A stretch of 64,000 nt of DNA from NCBI GenBank assembly GCA_035937795.1, contig DASZHO010000109.1, positions 1 through 64,000 on the forward strand, read 5' to 3'. This DNA is from JAMQPK01 sp035937795. GTDB lineage: Bacteria > Acidobacteriota > Vicinamibacteria > Vicinamibacterales > JAMQPK01. Positions 21,274-30,001 of this stretch are shown here, piece after piece. Every line of letters begins with the position of its first letter. The stretch's first letter is position 1. Under the pieces are notes generated by a model that searched no databases, was not told the origin of the DNA, and was given only the letters and a program-made list of their open reading frames with translations. A program made the position numbers and the translations under genes.

Positions 21274-23037
21274 ATGCACATTTCATTCTCTTCAGCGTCG
21301 GTTGTTGGTTGCCTGCTTTCGGCGATCTGCGCCTCGGGGTGCGGCTCGCCACCATCGCGGCCGCCCGAGCCGGTGGCGCCGGCGGGCGACAGCGAGTTCA
21401 ACGCCGTCGCTCACGAGTATCTCGAGGACTACTACCGGCGGCAGCCGACCCAGGCAACCTATCTCGGGATTCACAAGTATGACGAGCGGCTCGAGGACTA
21501 CTCCAGCTCGGCCGTGGCCGACGAGATCGCGTCGGCGCGCCGGTTTCGCGATCGCGTGGCAGCCATCGATCCGAAGACGCTTTCGGCGGTGAACCAGCTC
21601 GATCGCGAGCAGCTGCGGCACGCCCTCGACTCGCGCCTCCTCACGCTCGAAGTCGTGCGGCCGTGGGCGAAGGACCCCGACAGCTACAGCAGCGGCCTGA
21701 CCCACACGGCCTACATCATGATCAAGCGCAATTTTGCGCCGGCAGACCAGCGCCTGCGGCAGTTGATTGCGCGAGAAAAGGCGATGCCGGCCGCGCTCGC
21801 CGAGGCCAGGAAGAACATCGACAACCCTCCACGGGTTTATACCGATATCGCGATCGAGCAGATCGATGGCAATCGAGGTTTTTTCGAGACGGCCGTGGCG
21901 TCGGCCTTTCCCGGCGTGACCGACAAGGCGCTCGTCGCCGAATTCACGGCCGCCAACGCTGCGGTCGTGATCGCATTCCGCGACTACAAGACATGGCTGC
22001 GGGAGGATCTGCTCAAACGATCCAACGGCAGCTTCGCGCTCGGAGAAGACGCCTACCGCAGGAAACTCGCGGCAGACGAGATGATCGATGTTCCGCTCGA
22101 CGACCTGCTGGCCATGGCCGAGCGCGACTTGCGGAAGAATCAAGCGGCGTTTGCCGCAACGGCCCATCGGATCGACCCGGTCCGCACGCCGATGCAGGTG
22201 CTGGACGCGGTTGAAGCCGACCATCCACCGGCGGGGAAGCTGTTGTCGACAACCCAGGCCGAGCTGGACGCGCTTCGGCGATTCATGACCGACCACCACA
22301 TCGTGACCGTTCCCAACGCTGCGCCGGCGCGGGTGCAGGAGACGCCACCGTTCCTGCGCGCCACAACCAGCGCCTCGATGGACATTCCCGGCCCGTTCGA
22401 GACCGTCGCGACCGAGGCCTACTACAGCATGACGCTGCCCGATCCCAGAGGCTCCGCGGCCGAGACCAGCGAGTTCATGAAGCAGTGGTACTACGCGGCA
22501 ATTTCCAACGTGTCCGTGCATGAGGTCTGGCCGGGGCACTACCTCCAGTTTCTTTACGCGCGCAACTTTTCCTCCGATATCCGCAAGGTTTTCGGCGCCG
22601 CCACGAACTCCGAAGGCTGGGCGCACTATTGCGAGCAGATGGTGATGGACGAAGGCTTCCACGCCGACGACCCACGCTACCGGCTCGCGCAGATTCAGGA
22701 TGCGCTGCTGCGCGACGCGCGCTTCATCGCGGGCATCCGGATGCACACGAAGGGCATGACGCTCCCGCAGGTGGAAGATCTCTTCGTGACCGAAGGGTAT
22801 CAGCCGCGGCCCGTGGCGAAGTACGAAGCCAAGCGCGGCACGTCGGATCCGACCTACGGCTACTACACGATGGGAAAGCTGATGATTCTCAAACTCCGCG
22901 ACGACTACAGCGCGAAGATGGGCCGGCAATATTCGCTTCAGAGCTTTCACGACGCGTTCATCGGTCTGGGACCGCTTCCGCTCCCGCTCATGCGGAAGGC
23001 GATGCTCGGAGATACAGGCCAGTTGTTCGCGCAATGA
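21274..23037 (+). CDS. DUF885 family lipoprotein metallopeptidase
   Basis: This 587-residue protein begins with a lipoprotein signal (lipobox ICASGC). Family landmarks include the inverted zinc motif His416-Glu417-VWPG-His422 and the second helix EGWAHYCE, which supplies another ligand, all toward the C-terminus. DUF885 proteins are predicted zinc carboxypeptidases or dipeptidases of M32/M3-like fold. It is anchored on the periplasmic side or the outer membrane. The ATG at 21274 has a TAGCAT -10-like hexamer 16 bases upstream in the spacer shared with divergent pssA. The peptidase function is inference from fold and motif. Confidence 0.9.
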   Translation: MHISFSSASVVGCLLSAICASGCGSPPSRPPEPVAPAGDSEFNAVAHEYLEDYYRRQPTQATYLGIHKYDERLEDYSSSAVADEIASARRFRDRVAAIDPKTLSAVNQLDREQLRHALDSRLLTLEVVRPWAKDPDSYSSGLTHTAYIMIKRNFAPADQRLRQLIAREKAMPAALAEARKNIDNPPRVYTDIAIEQIDGNRGFFETAVASAFPGVTDKALVAEFTAANAAVVIAFRDYKTWLREDLLKRSNGSFALGEDAYRRKLAADEMIDVPLDDLLAMAERDLRKNQAAFAATAHRIDPVRTPMQVLDAVEADHPPAGKLLSTTQAELDALRRFMTDHHIVTVPNAAPARVQETPPFLRATTSASMDIPGPFETVATEAYYSMTLPDPRGSAAETSEFMKQWYYAAISNVSVHEVWPGHYLQFLYARNFSSDIRKVFGAATNSEGWAHYCEQMVMDEGFHADDPRYRLAQIQDALLRDARFIAGIRMHTKGMTLPQVEDLFVTEGYQPRPVAKYEAKRGTSDPTYGYYTMGKLMILKLRDDYSAKMGRQYSLQSFHDAFIGLGPLPLPLMRKAMLGDTGQLFAQ

Positions 23038-23095
23038 CAACGCCACTACGATGACCTGATCCTGGGTCTCGATCTCTCGAAGTGAGGTGACACAC

Positions 23096-23827
23096 ATGGC
23101 CGATGAGGCGGGAAGCGATCTCGAGCAACACATGGTGGTATCGCCCGAAGAATGGCTGGCGGCCCGAAAGGCCCTTCTCGTGAAAGAAAAGGAATTTACG
23201 CGACTGAGAGACGACCTCAGCCGGCAGCGGCGCGAGCTTCCGTGGGTGAGAGTCGAGCAGCCGTACATCTTCGACACACCGCGCGGCAAGCAGACGCTGG
23301 CCGACCTGTTCGAACGCAGGAGCCAGCTCGTCGTGTATCACTTCATGTTCAGCCCAGAGTCGGAGGAAGGGTGCAAGCACTGTTCGTTCTGGGCCGACAG
23401 TTTCAATCCCAATGTCGTGCACCTGAATCATCGCGACGTGAGCTTCGTCGCCGTCTCCCGCGCGCCGCTGGCCAGGATCGAGCCGTTCAAGAAACGAATG
23501 GGGTGGAGCTTTACGTGGGTCTCTTCCGGGGAAGGTGGCTTCAACTACGACTATCACGTATCGTTCACGCCCGAACAGATCACGGCCGGCCGGGTGTTCT
23601 ACAACTACGAAACGACGAACATGAGCATGGCCGATCGAGAGGGGATCAGCGTGTTTTACAAAGACGAGAGCGGCGCCGTCTTCCATACCTACTCGTGTTA
23701 CGCGCGCGGGATCGACATGATGAATACGGCGTATCAGTTTCTCGATCTCGTGCCGAAGGGCCGGGACGAGCAGCGCTTGAAAGCTTCGCAGGCCTGGGTC
23801 AGGTACCACGACAAATACGAAGACTGA
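23096..23827 (+). CDS. DUF899 family thioredoxin-like protein
   Basis: This 243-residue protein matches DUF899: WLAARKALLVKEKEFTRLRD at the start, LPWVRVEQPYIFDTPRG, then YHFMFSPESEEGCKHCSFWA, and SVFYKDESGAVFHTYSCYAR near the end. The fold is thioredoxin/peroxiredoxin-like. The CKHC motif sits where a redox pair would be. It is cytoplasmic. ATG 23096 (MADEAGSD) has AGGTG upstream; a GTG at 23087 is an alternative. It is followed nine bases after its stop by the DUF1697 gene, so the two are probably co-transcribed. Its physiological partner is unknown. Confidence 0.9.
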   Translation: MADEAGSDLEQHMVVSPEEWLAARKALLVKEKEFTRLRDDLSRQRRELPWVRVEQPYIFDTPRGKQTLADLFERRSQLVVYHFMFSPESEEGCKHCSFWADSFNPNVVHLNHRDVSFVAVSRAPLARIEPFKKRMGWSFTWVSSGEGGFNYDYHVSFTPEQITAGRVFYNYETTNMSMADREGISVFYKDESGAVFHTYSCYARGIDMMNTAYQFLDLVPKGRDEQRLKASQAWVRYHDKYED

Positions 23828-23836
23828 CGTCAGGCC

Positions 23837-24385
23837 GTGCAGACCACCTACATCGCCCTGCTGAGAGCCGTCAATCTCGCCGGCCACCAGACCGTCTCGA
23901 TGACGGATCTTCGCGACCTGCTCGCCGGGCTGGGGTTCGCGGATGTGCGGTCGCTTTTACAGAGCGGGAATCTGGTGTTTAAAACCAAGGCGCGCCCCTG
24001 TGCCGGACTGGAGCGTCTGTTGGAAACCGAAGCGGCAAAGCAATTGGCGCTTGACACCGATTTCTTCGCACGCACCGCGGGTGAATGGCAGGCGGTGGTC
24101 GGGAAGAACCCGTTCCGCAAAGAGGCGGAGCGCGATCCCGGCCATTTCGTCCTCGCATGCCTGAAGGATGCGCCGGGCGGCGCACAAGTGAAAGGCCTGA
24201 AGGCGGCCATCGCCGGCCGGGAAGTTGTGCAGGCTGCGGGCAGACATCTCTACATCGTGTATCCCGACGGGATAGGCCGCTCGCGGCTGACGACGGCCCT
24301 CATCGAAAAGAAACTTGAAACCCGCGCCACGGGGCGCAACTGGAACACCGTCTTGAAGCTCCTGGCGAGCGCGAGCGCGAGATAG
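23837..24385 (+). CDS. DUF1697 family protein
   Basis: This 182-residue protein has the DUF1697 N-terminus: TTYIALLRAVNLAGHQTVSM, then DLRDLLAGLGFADVRSLLQS and GNLVFKT. The C-terminal block NWNTVLKLL is also diagnostic. The fold is ferredoxin-like repeats and the function unassigned. It starts with GTG nine bases after the DUF899 stop. Its own stop lies inside a 17-bp tandem duplication. It converges on the zinc-ribbon gene with 27 bases between. Confidence 0.88.
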   Translation: MQTTYIALLRAVNLAGHQTVSMTDLRDLLAGLGFADVRSLLQSGNLVFKTKARPCAGLERLLETEAAKQLALDTDFFARTAGEWQAVVGKNPFRKEAERDPGHFVLACLKDAPGGAQVKGLKAAIAGREVVQAAGRHLYIVYPDGIGRSRLTTALIEKKLETRATGRNWNTVLKLLASASAR

Positions 24386-24412
24386 ACGAACACGAGAGAT
24401 AGACAAACACGA
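24379..24412. repeat. 17-bp tandem duplication across a stop codon
   Basis: GAGATAGACGAACACGA (24379-24395) is followed directly by GAGATAGACAAACACGA (24396-24412), 16 of 17 identical. The first copy contains the TAG stop of the DUF1697 gene; the second fills the space to the convergent gene. It looks like a recent replication-slippage event. Confidence 0.8.
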
Positions 24413-25141
24413 CTAGTCGGAGCGCGGCAACAGCGCTGAGAGGAACTGTTGCAGCGTACCGCCGTCCCAGCCGCTGGGAGGACCCGCCGCCGAGAATCCC
24501 GGCTGAGCCTGCTCGAGGTCCTTGAGCCGGCGCTGCTGCTCGATCAGGTCGTCGAGCTCGAGCTGCCGCGTGCGTTGGAGCCCGCCGTCCAGGATGAACT
24601 GCACCACTTGATGGAGCTCGCCTCGTTCCAGAAATGTGCCGTGCCCGCGGCAGACGTCCACGATGGCGCCAGACGCCCGGCCGAAATTCATTCTGTTCAT
24701 CAGCTTGCCGCATCGCGGACATGGCCGGTAGTGGACCGCCGCGGCGGGCTGGTTCGGCGCCGGCGCCTTGTCCGGCGGCTCGTATTGCAGCACGGCTGCC
24801 TGGCCCGCACGATCCGAGCAAAGGCGCTCGAACGTCGTTGCCTCCAGCCAGGTGCCGTCGCACGCTTCGCACTCCAGCAAATCGGTGCTTCCCACCTTCA
24901 CCCAATGCATCGCGCCTCGGCATGCGGGGCACGGTGAGGTCTGCTGGTCGATCGGTTGAGATCGGCTCAGCGCCGTGCCGCAGTGCGGGCAGAATGCCGC
25001 ACCCTGAAAGACGACCGCGAAGCACGACGGGCAGCTCACGGTCGCCAGTACGGCATGACAGTACTCGCACCGGGCCGCGCCGGCCGCCGCGGGCGCTCCG
25101 CAATTGGGACAGCGGAGCGTTTCGGGCGCGTTTTCGGTCAC
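24413..25141 (-). CDS. Multi-zinc-ribbon protein (TFIIB-like zinc finger)
   Basis: This 242-residue protein has at least five zinc knuckle pairs: CPNCG/CEYC, CPSC/CPHCG, CPACRGAM/CEAC, and CPRCGKLM with CRGHGTFLERGELH. The last two are the zf-TFIIB arrangement (CPxC...LE..C..C.G.WL). The C-terminus is a Gln/Arg/Leu-rich coiled coil (DLIEQQRRLKDLEQAQ) and a short tail. It starts with GTG 75 bases from the divergent SPFH gene. That pairing suggests a functional link; the zinc ribbons may receive clients from the SPFH scaffold. No catalytic motif is seen. Confidence 0.8.
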   Translation of the reverse strand: MTENAPETLRCPNCGAPAAAGAARCEYCHAVLATVSCPSCFAVVFQGAAFCPHCGTALSRSQPIDQQTSPCPACRGAMHWVKVGSTDLLECEACDGTWLEATTFERLCSDRAGQAAVLQYEPPDKAPAPNQPAAAVHYRPCPRCGKLMNRMNFGRASGAIVDVCRGHGTFLERGELHQVVQFILDGGLQRTRQLELDDLIEQQRRLKDLEQAQPGFSAAGPPSGWDGGTLQQFLSALLPRSD

Positions 25142-25216
25142 GGCGTCACAACCACGCCGGCGGTGGCAAGAAAACGCCTCGATCGGCCGATATTACCGGC
25201 TGGAGGGAGTGTCGCT

Positions 25217-26236
25217 ATGGGCCTCACGGATTTCATCACAGGGCAATTCATCGAAATCGTGGAATGGACGGACGATTCCAGGAACACGCTCACGCATCGG
25301 TTTCCCGAAGAAGACAAGGCCATCAAGAACGGTGCGCAGCTGATTGTACGCGAGTCTCAAAGCGCGCAGTTCATCTATCTTGGCCAGTTCGGCGATACGT
25401 TCGGGCCGGGCAGGCACACGCTGACCACCGACAACATCCCCGTCCTCACGCGCCTGCGCTCGTGGAAGTTCGGGTTCAACTCGCCGTTCAAGGCGGATGT
25501 GTACTTCCTGAACACACGGCTGTTCACCGGCAACAAGTGGGGCACGACCAACCCCGTGATGATGCGCGACCACGATCTCGGTGTGGTCAGGGCACGCGCG
25601 TTTGGCACCTACGATTTCAGGATCGTGGATCCGAAGATGTTCCTCAAGGAAGTCGCCGGCTCGGATCACGACTTCACGCTCGACACGTTTCTCGACACCA
25701 TGCGCGCGCGCATCGTCAGCGTGTTCGCCGATTCGCTCGCCTCGGCGAACATCGGGGTGCTCGACGTGGCCAGCCGGTATACCGAGCTGGGCCAGGCCTT
25801 GCTCCCGGTCGTCAACGGAATTGTCTCGGGCAAATACGGCGTGCAGGTGGCGAGCTTCGTGATCGAGAACGTCTCGGTCCCGCCGGAAGTGGAGCAGGCC
25901 ATCGACAAGCGTTCGAGCATGACGGCAATCGGCAACTTGAACGACTACGTGAAATACCAGATGGCGCAGGGCATGGAAAAAGGCAGCAGCTCCGGCGGCA
26001 TGGCCGCCGAGATGGCCGTCGGCCTCTCGGTCGCGCAGCAAATCATGCGCGACCAGGGAGGGCCGCAGGGCAACCCCGCCATCGATCTGCTGTCGCCGGC
26101 CGACGCGGCAAAAGCGCTGGGCGTGACCGAGGCGGACGTGATGGCCACGATCGAGTCCGGGCAGCTCAGTGCGAAGAAGATCGGCTCTGCCTACCGGATC
26201 AAGCGCTCCGACCTCCAGGAGTATCTGAATAAGTAA
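25217..26236 (+). CDS. SPFH-domain protein fused to a C-terminal excisionase-type helix-turn-helix
   Basis: This 339-residue protein starts MGLTDFITGQFIEIVEW. That is the hallmark of the bacterial SPFH subfamily annotated as virion core protein-like. The SPFH/band-7 domain spans about residues 20-240, with no N-terminal membrane helix. A Gly/Ser/Met-rich linker (MEKGSSSGGMAAEMAVG) follows. The last 50 residues form a MerR/excisionase-like helix-turn-helix (LSPADAAKALGVTEADVM, IGSAYRIKRSDLQEYL). GGAGGGAG at 25202 fixes the ATG; long upstream in-frame sequence overlaps the divergent gene and was rejected. SPFH proteins oligomerise as scaffolds; the HTH may bind DNA or protein. Confidence 0.85.
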   Translation: MGLTDFITGQFIEIVEWTDDSRNTLTHRFPEEDKAIKNGAQLIVRESQSAQFIYLGQFGDTFGPGRHTLTTDNIPVLTRLRSWKFGFNSPFKADVYFLNTRLFTGNKWGTTNPVMMRDHDLGVVRARAFGTYDFRIVDPKMFLKEVAGSDHDFTLDTFLDTMRARIVSVFADSLASANIGVLDVASRYTELGQALLPVVNGIVSGKYGVQVASFVIENVSVPPEVEQAIDKRSSMTAIGNLNDYVKYQMAQGMEKGSSSGGMAAEMAVGLSVAQQIMRDQGGPQGNPAIDLLSPADAAKALGVTEADVMATIESGQLSAKKIGSAYRIKRSDLQEYLNK

Positions 26237-26243
26237 CCTTCGG

Positions 26244-26249
26244 TAAGAT
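26244..26249 (+). promoter_or_regulatory. -10-like TAAGAT giving a probable leaderless mRNA
   Basis: TAAGAT ends eight bases before the ATG at 26258, and no Shine-Dalgarno is present between. Transcription from it would begin at or next to the start codon. Confidence 0.4.
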
Positions 26250-26257
26250 AACGAGTG

Positions 26258-27100
26258 ATGCGCCCGCAGCCCGGTCAATTTGCGCCGCAGCACGCGAGCA
26301 TCTTCGGGGACGCGAGCGTCGTCGTCGCGTATCGGCACCGGCCTCCCTATCCGCCTGAAACGTTCGGCATCCTTCTCTCGCTGATCGATGAGCAGGCCGA
26401 TCTTCGCACGGTCCTGGACGCCGGGTGCGGGCCGGGTGCGATCGCTCGTGAACTGGCCCACGCGGTCGATCGCGTCGACGCCGTGGACATCGCGGCGCCG
26501 ATGCTCGATGCGGGCCGGGCGCTCCCGGGTGGATCTCATCCGAATGTCCGTTGGATCCTCGGCGGCATGGAAACCGCCAGGCTGAATCCACCGTACGCGC
26601 TGGCGGTCGCCGCCTCCAGCCTTCACTGGATGCATTGGGAAACGGTGCTGCCTCGCCTTGAAGAAACGCTGACGCCTCGAGCCTGGCTCGCGGTCGTGGA
26701 AGAGGTCGTCGACCCCGAGCCCTGGCGCGCCGAATTGAGCTTCATCGGCGAGTACTCCACCAACCAGGATTTTCGTCCGTATGACATGGAGACGATCGTC
26801 CGGGAAATCGCCGCGCGCGGCCTGTTTCGCCGCGCCGGGACGCAGGAGACCGGGCCGATGGTCTTTCGACAAGCCATCGATGCGTATGTAGAATCGTTCC
26901 ACGCGCGCAATGGCCTGTCGCGGGAGCGCATGGGTGAGACCGCAGCCCGCAAGTTTGACGCGCTCGTGCGGGCGGCCGCCCGGCCGCATTGTCGCGATGA
27001 CATCGTCGAGCTGCGCGTGCGCGCCAGGGTGATTTGGGGAAAACCAGGGAGGCCGACCATCCCTGGCCAAGATGGGGCTAAGATCGATCAGGAGTCATGA
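26258..27100 (+). CDS. Class I SAM-dependent methyltransferase
   Basis: This 280-residue protein has a Methyltransf_11/25 domain. Motif I is VLDAGCGPGAIA (about residues 50-61), then VDAVDIAAPML for ribose binding. The PxxLALAVAASSLHWMHWE segment resembles the trans-aconitate methyltransferase group, in which HW residues line the substrate pocket. The C-terminus is helical. It starts at ATG 26258 (an overlapping GTG at 26255 is possible), 21 bases after the SPFH stop. It probably has its own promoter with little or no leader. The methyl acceptor is unknown. Confidence 0.87.
   Translation: MRPQPGQFAPQHASIFGDASVVVAYRHRPPYPPETFGILLSLIDEQADLRTVLDAGCGPGAIARELAHAVDRVDAVDIAAPMLDAGRALPGGSHPNVRWILGGMETARLNPPYALAVAASSLHWMHWETVLPRLEETLTPRAWLAVVEEVVDPEPWRAELSFIGEYSTNQDFRPYDMETIVREIAARGLFRRAGTQETGPMVFRQAIDAYVESFHARNGLSRERMGETAARKFDALVRAAARPHCRDDIVELRVRARVIWGKPGRPTIPGQDGAKIDQES
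27079..27084 (+). promoter_or_regulatory. -10-like TAAGAT
   Basis: TAAGAT, preceded by C, lies inside the end of the methyltransferase gene, 17 bases before the ATG at 27102, with AGGAG between. It is a candidate start for the small downstream gene. Confidence 0.3.
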
Positions 27101-27101
27101 T

Positions 27102-27341
27102 ATGAGCCGCGATCCTTCCGATATGCCGGAGATGCAGGACAAATACGCCCAGCTGGAGCGGGCCTTTATCGACGAGTTCTTGCGCTCGAGCGGGCACGAC
27201 AGGCACACGGTGGAGACGCTCCCGCCGGAGAAGCGGATTGCGTTGTTGACCCAGGCTTCCGAATACGCGGCGGTAAAGCTCGCGGAAGTGGAAGCCCGCG
27301 CGCACTACGTCCACGACATTCACGGCGCCCGGAAAACCTAG
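27102..27341 (+). CDS. Small conserved protein, unknown function
   Basis: This 79-residue, mostly helical acidic protein (MSRDPSDMPEMQDKYAQLER). It contains YAQLERAFIDEFLRSSG and LLTQASEYAAVKLAEVEARA, which would form two amphipathic helices. There is no signal, Cys cluster or catalytic motif. A clear AGGAG precedes the ATG, and codon use matches its neighbours, so I consider it a real gene. It begins just after the methyltransferase stop at 27100. It may be a small structural or adaptor protein. Confidence 0.7.
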   Translation: MSRDPSDMPEMQDKYAQLERAFIDEFLRSSGHDRHTVETLPPEKRIALLTQASEYAAVKLAEVEARAHYVHDIHGARKT

Positions 27342-27400
27342 AAGGCTGGACTCTCCATCACACCTCGCGTAAGCTCCTGCCTATTCCTGCAGGAGGCTTC

Positions 27401-27802
27401 ATGCACAAACCGATTTCGGCGTTGCTGTTCCTCGTTCTGGTGCTCTGGATCGCCTCGGCCGTCGCGCAAACGCCCTCGGGTACTGGCGAGGTCAAACTCA
27501 ATCCCATCGCGGCGACTTCGGGCCACGGCGTCAGCAATGCCGCGTTGCTCGATCAGCCCGAAGTCCGCATCCTGCGCGTGGACGTCGAACCCGGCGGCGT
27601 CCGCAACGTTCACACGCACGATGATGTGCGGTTCCATCTCTTCATTCCGGTGAGCGGAACGTACGAGGTCGAGGTCGAGCCGGACAAGCCCGTGCAACTC
27701 TCGGCCTGGCAGCCGCGATCGATCAAGGGCGGCACGCGCCATGGCTTCAAGAATATTGGAACCTCTACAGGGACCATCGTAGAGGTATTCGTGAAGAAAT
27801 AA
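27401..27802 (+). CDS. Exported cupin-domain protein
   Basis: This 133-residue protein has a Sec signal ending at AVAQ. A single cupin barrel follows. Its first motif is partly kept (VRNVHTHDDVRFHLF, with HTH as likely metal ligands), and VSGTYEVEVE and GTRHGFKN form the second. This suggests a small periplasmic metal-binding cupin, perhaps an isomerase, dioxygenase or sensor. AGGAGG lies upstream of the ATG. It is followed after 22 bases by the acylase gene and may be co-transcribed with it. Confidence 0.87.
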   Translation: MHKPISALLFLVLVLWIASAVAQTPSGTGEVKLNPIAATSGHGVSNAALLDQPEVRILRVDVEPGGVRNVHTHDDVRFHLFIPVSGTYEVEVEPDKPVQLSAWQPRSIKGGTRHGFKNIGTSTGTIVEVFVKK

Positions 27803-27824
27803 GTCGCGCTTCCGGGAGGTTGCT

Positions 27825-29978
27825 ATGAGGCTATCGCCGATGTCCCGGCTCGGGGCCTGCGTGTCGGTCGTGGTGCTTCTTTCGACGCCGCGGCAGTTCG
27901 CCGCCGGCAACGCTGAAATTCTCTGGGATCACTACGGCGTCCCGCACATCTTCGCGGCCGACCGCGAAGCGATGTTCCGCGCCCACGGTTGGGCCCAGAT
28001 GCAGAACCAGGCCAATCTGCTGCTGCGCCTCTACGGCGAATCGCGGGGCAGGGCCGCCGAATACTGGGGTCCGGCCAATCTCGAGCTCGACCGCTGGGTT
28101 CAGCTGAACGGCATTCCCGAGCGCGCGAAGCTTTGGTACGACGCGCAGGATCCGACATTCAGAAGGTATCTCGACGCGTTCGCAGGCGGCATCAACGATT
28201 TCGCCAAAGCCCATCCGGACGCGATCGACGCCCGGTACCGCGTGGTGTTGCCGGTCTCGGGAGTGGATGTGATCGAGCATTCCCTTCGTGCCGTGCACTA
28301 CGGCTACATGGGTTCGCGCGACAGGATGAACACCGAAATTCGCGCCATGCAGCGCAGCCAGAGTGCGCAACCCGTGGCGCGGCTGGGCTTGCGACCCGTC
28401 GCCGCCCTGGACGGGGACACGAACGAGGAGCTGATGCCGGGCTCGAACACGTGGGCCATCGGACCCGCGCACTCGACGAGCGGCAACGCGATGTTACTCA
28501 TCAACCCGCATCTCGCGTGGGGCGACACCTTCTATCGCTACATGGAGGTGCACCTGGTGGGCCCCGGCTACGATCAGTTTGGCGCGCCTCAAGTGGGCTT
28601 CCCGGTTTCCGTCGTCGGATTCAATCGCCACACGGGCTGGGGCCGCACCGTCAACACGATCGATACCGTTGATTTCTATCGGCTCACGGTGAACGGCGAT
28701 CGTTATCTGTTCGACGGCCAGCTTCGCGCGTTCGAACACGAGACGAAACGGCTGAAAATCCAGCAACCCGACGGATCGATGCGGGAAGAGACCCTCGAGG
28801 TGCGCCGCAGCGTTCACGGCCCGGTCGTGTTCGACGAGGACGGCGTCACCATCGCCATGCGCGTGGCCGGGCTCGATCGGCCGAAGATGCTCGAGCAGTG
28901 GTTTCGCATGGGCGAAGCGCAAACGCTGGAGCAGTTCAAGCAAGCGCTGCGCATGATGGCCGTGCCGATGTGGAACGCGAACTACGCCGACGACCGGGGC
29001 CATATCATGATGGTCTTCGACGGGCTCGTGCCGCGGCGCAAAGGGCACGATTATCAATACTGGTCGCGTGTCGTTCCCGGCGACACCTCGGAGACGTTGT
29101 GGGACGGGTACCTGTCGTTTGACGAGCTGCCGAAGTCGATCGATCCCGCGAGCGGCTGGCATCAGAACACCAACGAACCGCCCTGGACGATGACGTTCCC
29201 GCAGCTCGATCGTTCGAAATATCCCGCCTATGTCGCGCCCACGGGCGAGGCGCTTCCGCAAATGAGGACGCTGCGATCGCTGCGGATGATTACCGAGGAT
29301 CCGAAGATCGGCTACGAACAGCTGCTGGCCAAGAAGCATTCGACGCGGATGGAACTGGCCGACAAGGTGCTGCCGGATTTGCTGAAAGCGGCCGGCGGCG
29401 CAACCGAAGAGGCAAGGGTGCTGGAAAAATGGGATCGTCAGACCGACACCGACAGCCGGGGCGGTGTGCTGTTTCAAATGTTCGTCGATCGGTATTTCGC
29501 CGGCGGCATTGCCCCCAGGTTGCGGGTGAAATATGACCCGGCGCATCCCCTCGACTCGGCGTACGGGCTGGCCGACCCCGCGTCGGCGCTGGTGGCGCTG
29601 GCGGCTGCCGCGGAAGAGTGCAAGAGGGCCTACGGTTCGCTCGACGTGAAATGGGGCGACGTGTTCCGCTTCGCCAGCGGGAAGGCCGATCTGCCGGGTA
29701 ACGGAGGCGCCGGCGGTTCGGGTCTCTTCCGGACCATCGCCTACACACGGCACGAGGGCAGCAGATTCTATGCGGCGCAAGGGGAGACGATTGTCTGCGC
29801 GGTGGAGTTTGCCGCGTCTCAGCGGGCGCAGTGCCTGCTTGGATACGGCAACGCGACCCAGCCGGGATCGCCGCACCTGGAAGATCAGTTGCCCTTCATG
29901 GTGCAGAAGAAACTGCTGCCGGTCTTGCGCGACAAGAAAGAAATCGAGGCGAGCCTCGAGCACCGCGACGCCTTCTGA
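27825..29978 (+). CDS. Penicillin-acylase-family amidase (Ntn hydrolase)
   Basis: This 717-residue exported precursor of the S45 family begins with a Sec signal and then the alpha-chain block ILWDHYGVPHIFAADREAMF with HGWAQMQNQANLL. The autoprocessing site is PGSNTWAIGP: Ser207 becomes the N-terminal nucleophile of the beta chain. PHLAWGDTFYRYMEVHLVGP and VVGFNRHTGWGRTVN (Asn of the oxyanion hole) follow, with NTIDTVDFY. Such enzymes hydrolyse amide bonds of N-acyl amino acids, acyl-homoserine lactones or beta-lactams in the periplasm. The long C-terminal part is normal for the family. Which amide is cleaved cannot be told. The S1/P1 nuclease gene follows. Confidence 0.93.
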   Translation: MRLSPMSRLGACVSVVVLLSTPRQFAAGNAEILWDHYGVPHIFAADREAMFRAHGWAQMQNQANLLLRLYGESRGRAAEYWGPANLELDRWVQLNGIPERAKLWYDAQDPTFRRYLDAFAGGINDFAKAHPDAIDARYRVVLPVSGVDVIEHSLRAVHYGYMGSRDRMNTEIRAMQRSQSAQPVARLGLRPVAALDGDTNEELMPGSNTWAIGPAHSTSGNAMLLINPHLAWGDTFYRYMEVHLVGPGYDQFGAPQVGFPVSVVGFNRHTGWGRTVNTIDTVDFYRLTVNGDRYLFDGQLRAFEHETKRLKIQQPDGSMREETLEVRRSVHGPVVFDEDGVTIAMRVAGLDRPKMLEQWFRMGEAQTLEQFKQALRMMAVPMWNANYADDRGHIMMVFDGLVPRRKGHDYQYWSRVVPGDTSETLWDGYLSFDELPKSIDPASGWHQNTNEPPWTMTFPQLDRSKYPAYVAPTGEALPQMRTLRSLRMITEDPKIGYEQLLAKKHSTRMELADKVLPDLLKAAGGATEEARVLEKWDRQTDTDSRGGVLFQMFVDRYFAGGIAPRLRVKYDPAHPLDSAYGLADPASALVALAAAAEECKRAYGSLDVKWGDVFRFASGKADLPGNGGAGGSGLFRTIAYTRHEGSRFYAAQGETIVCAVEFAASQRAQCLLGYGNATQPGSPHLEDQLPFMVQKKLLPVLRDKKEIEASLEHRDAF

Positions 29979-30001
29979 GGATGGGCCCGGGAACATGTGC
30001 C

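Noticed and set aside
24956..25216. Long N-terminal extension of the SPFH gene
   Set aside because: It overlaps the divergent zinc-ribbon gene; the internal ATG at 25217 has a strong GGAGGGAG and begins the conserved MGLTDFITGQ start.
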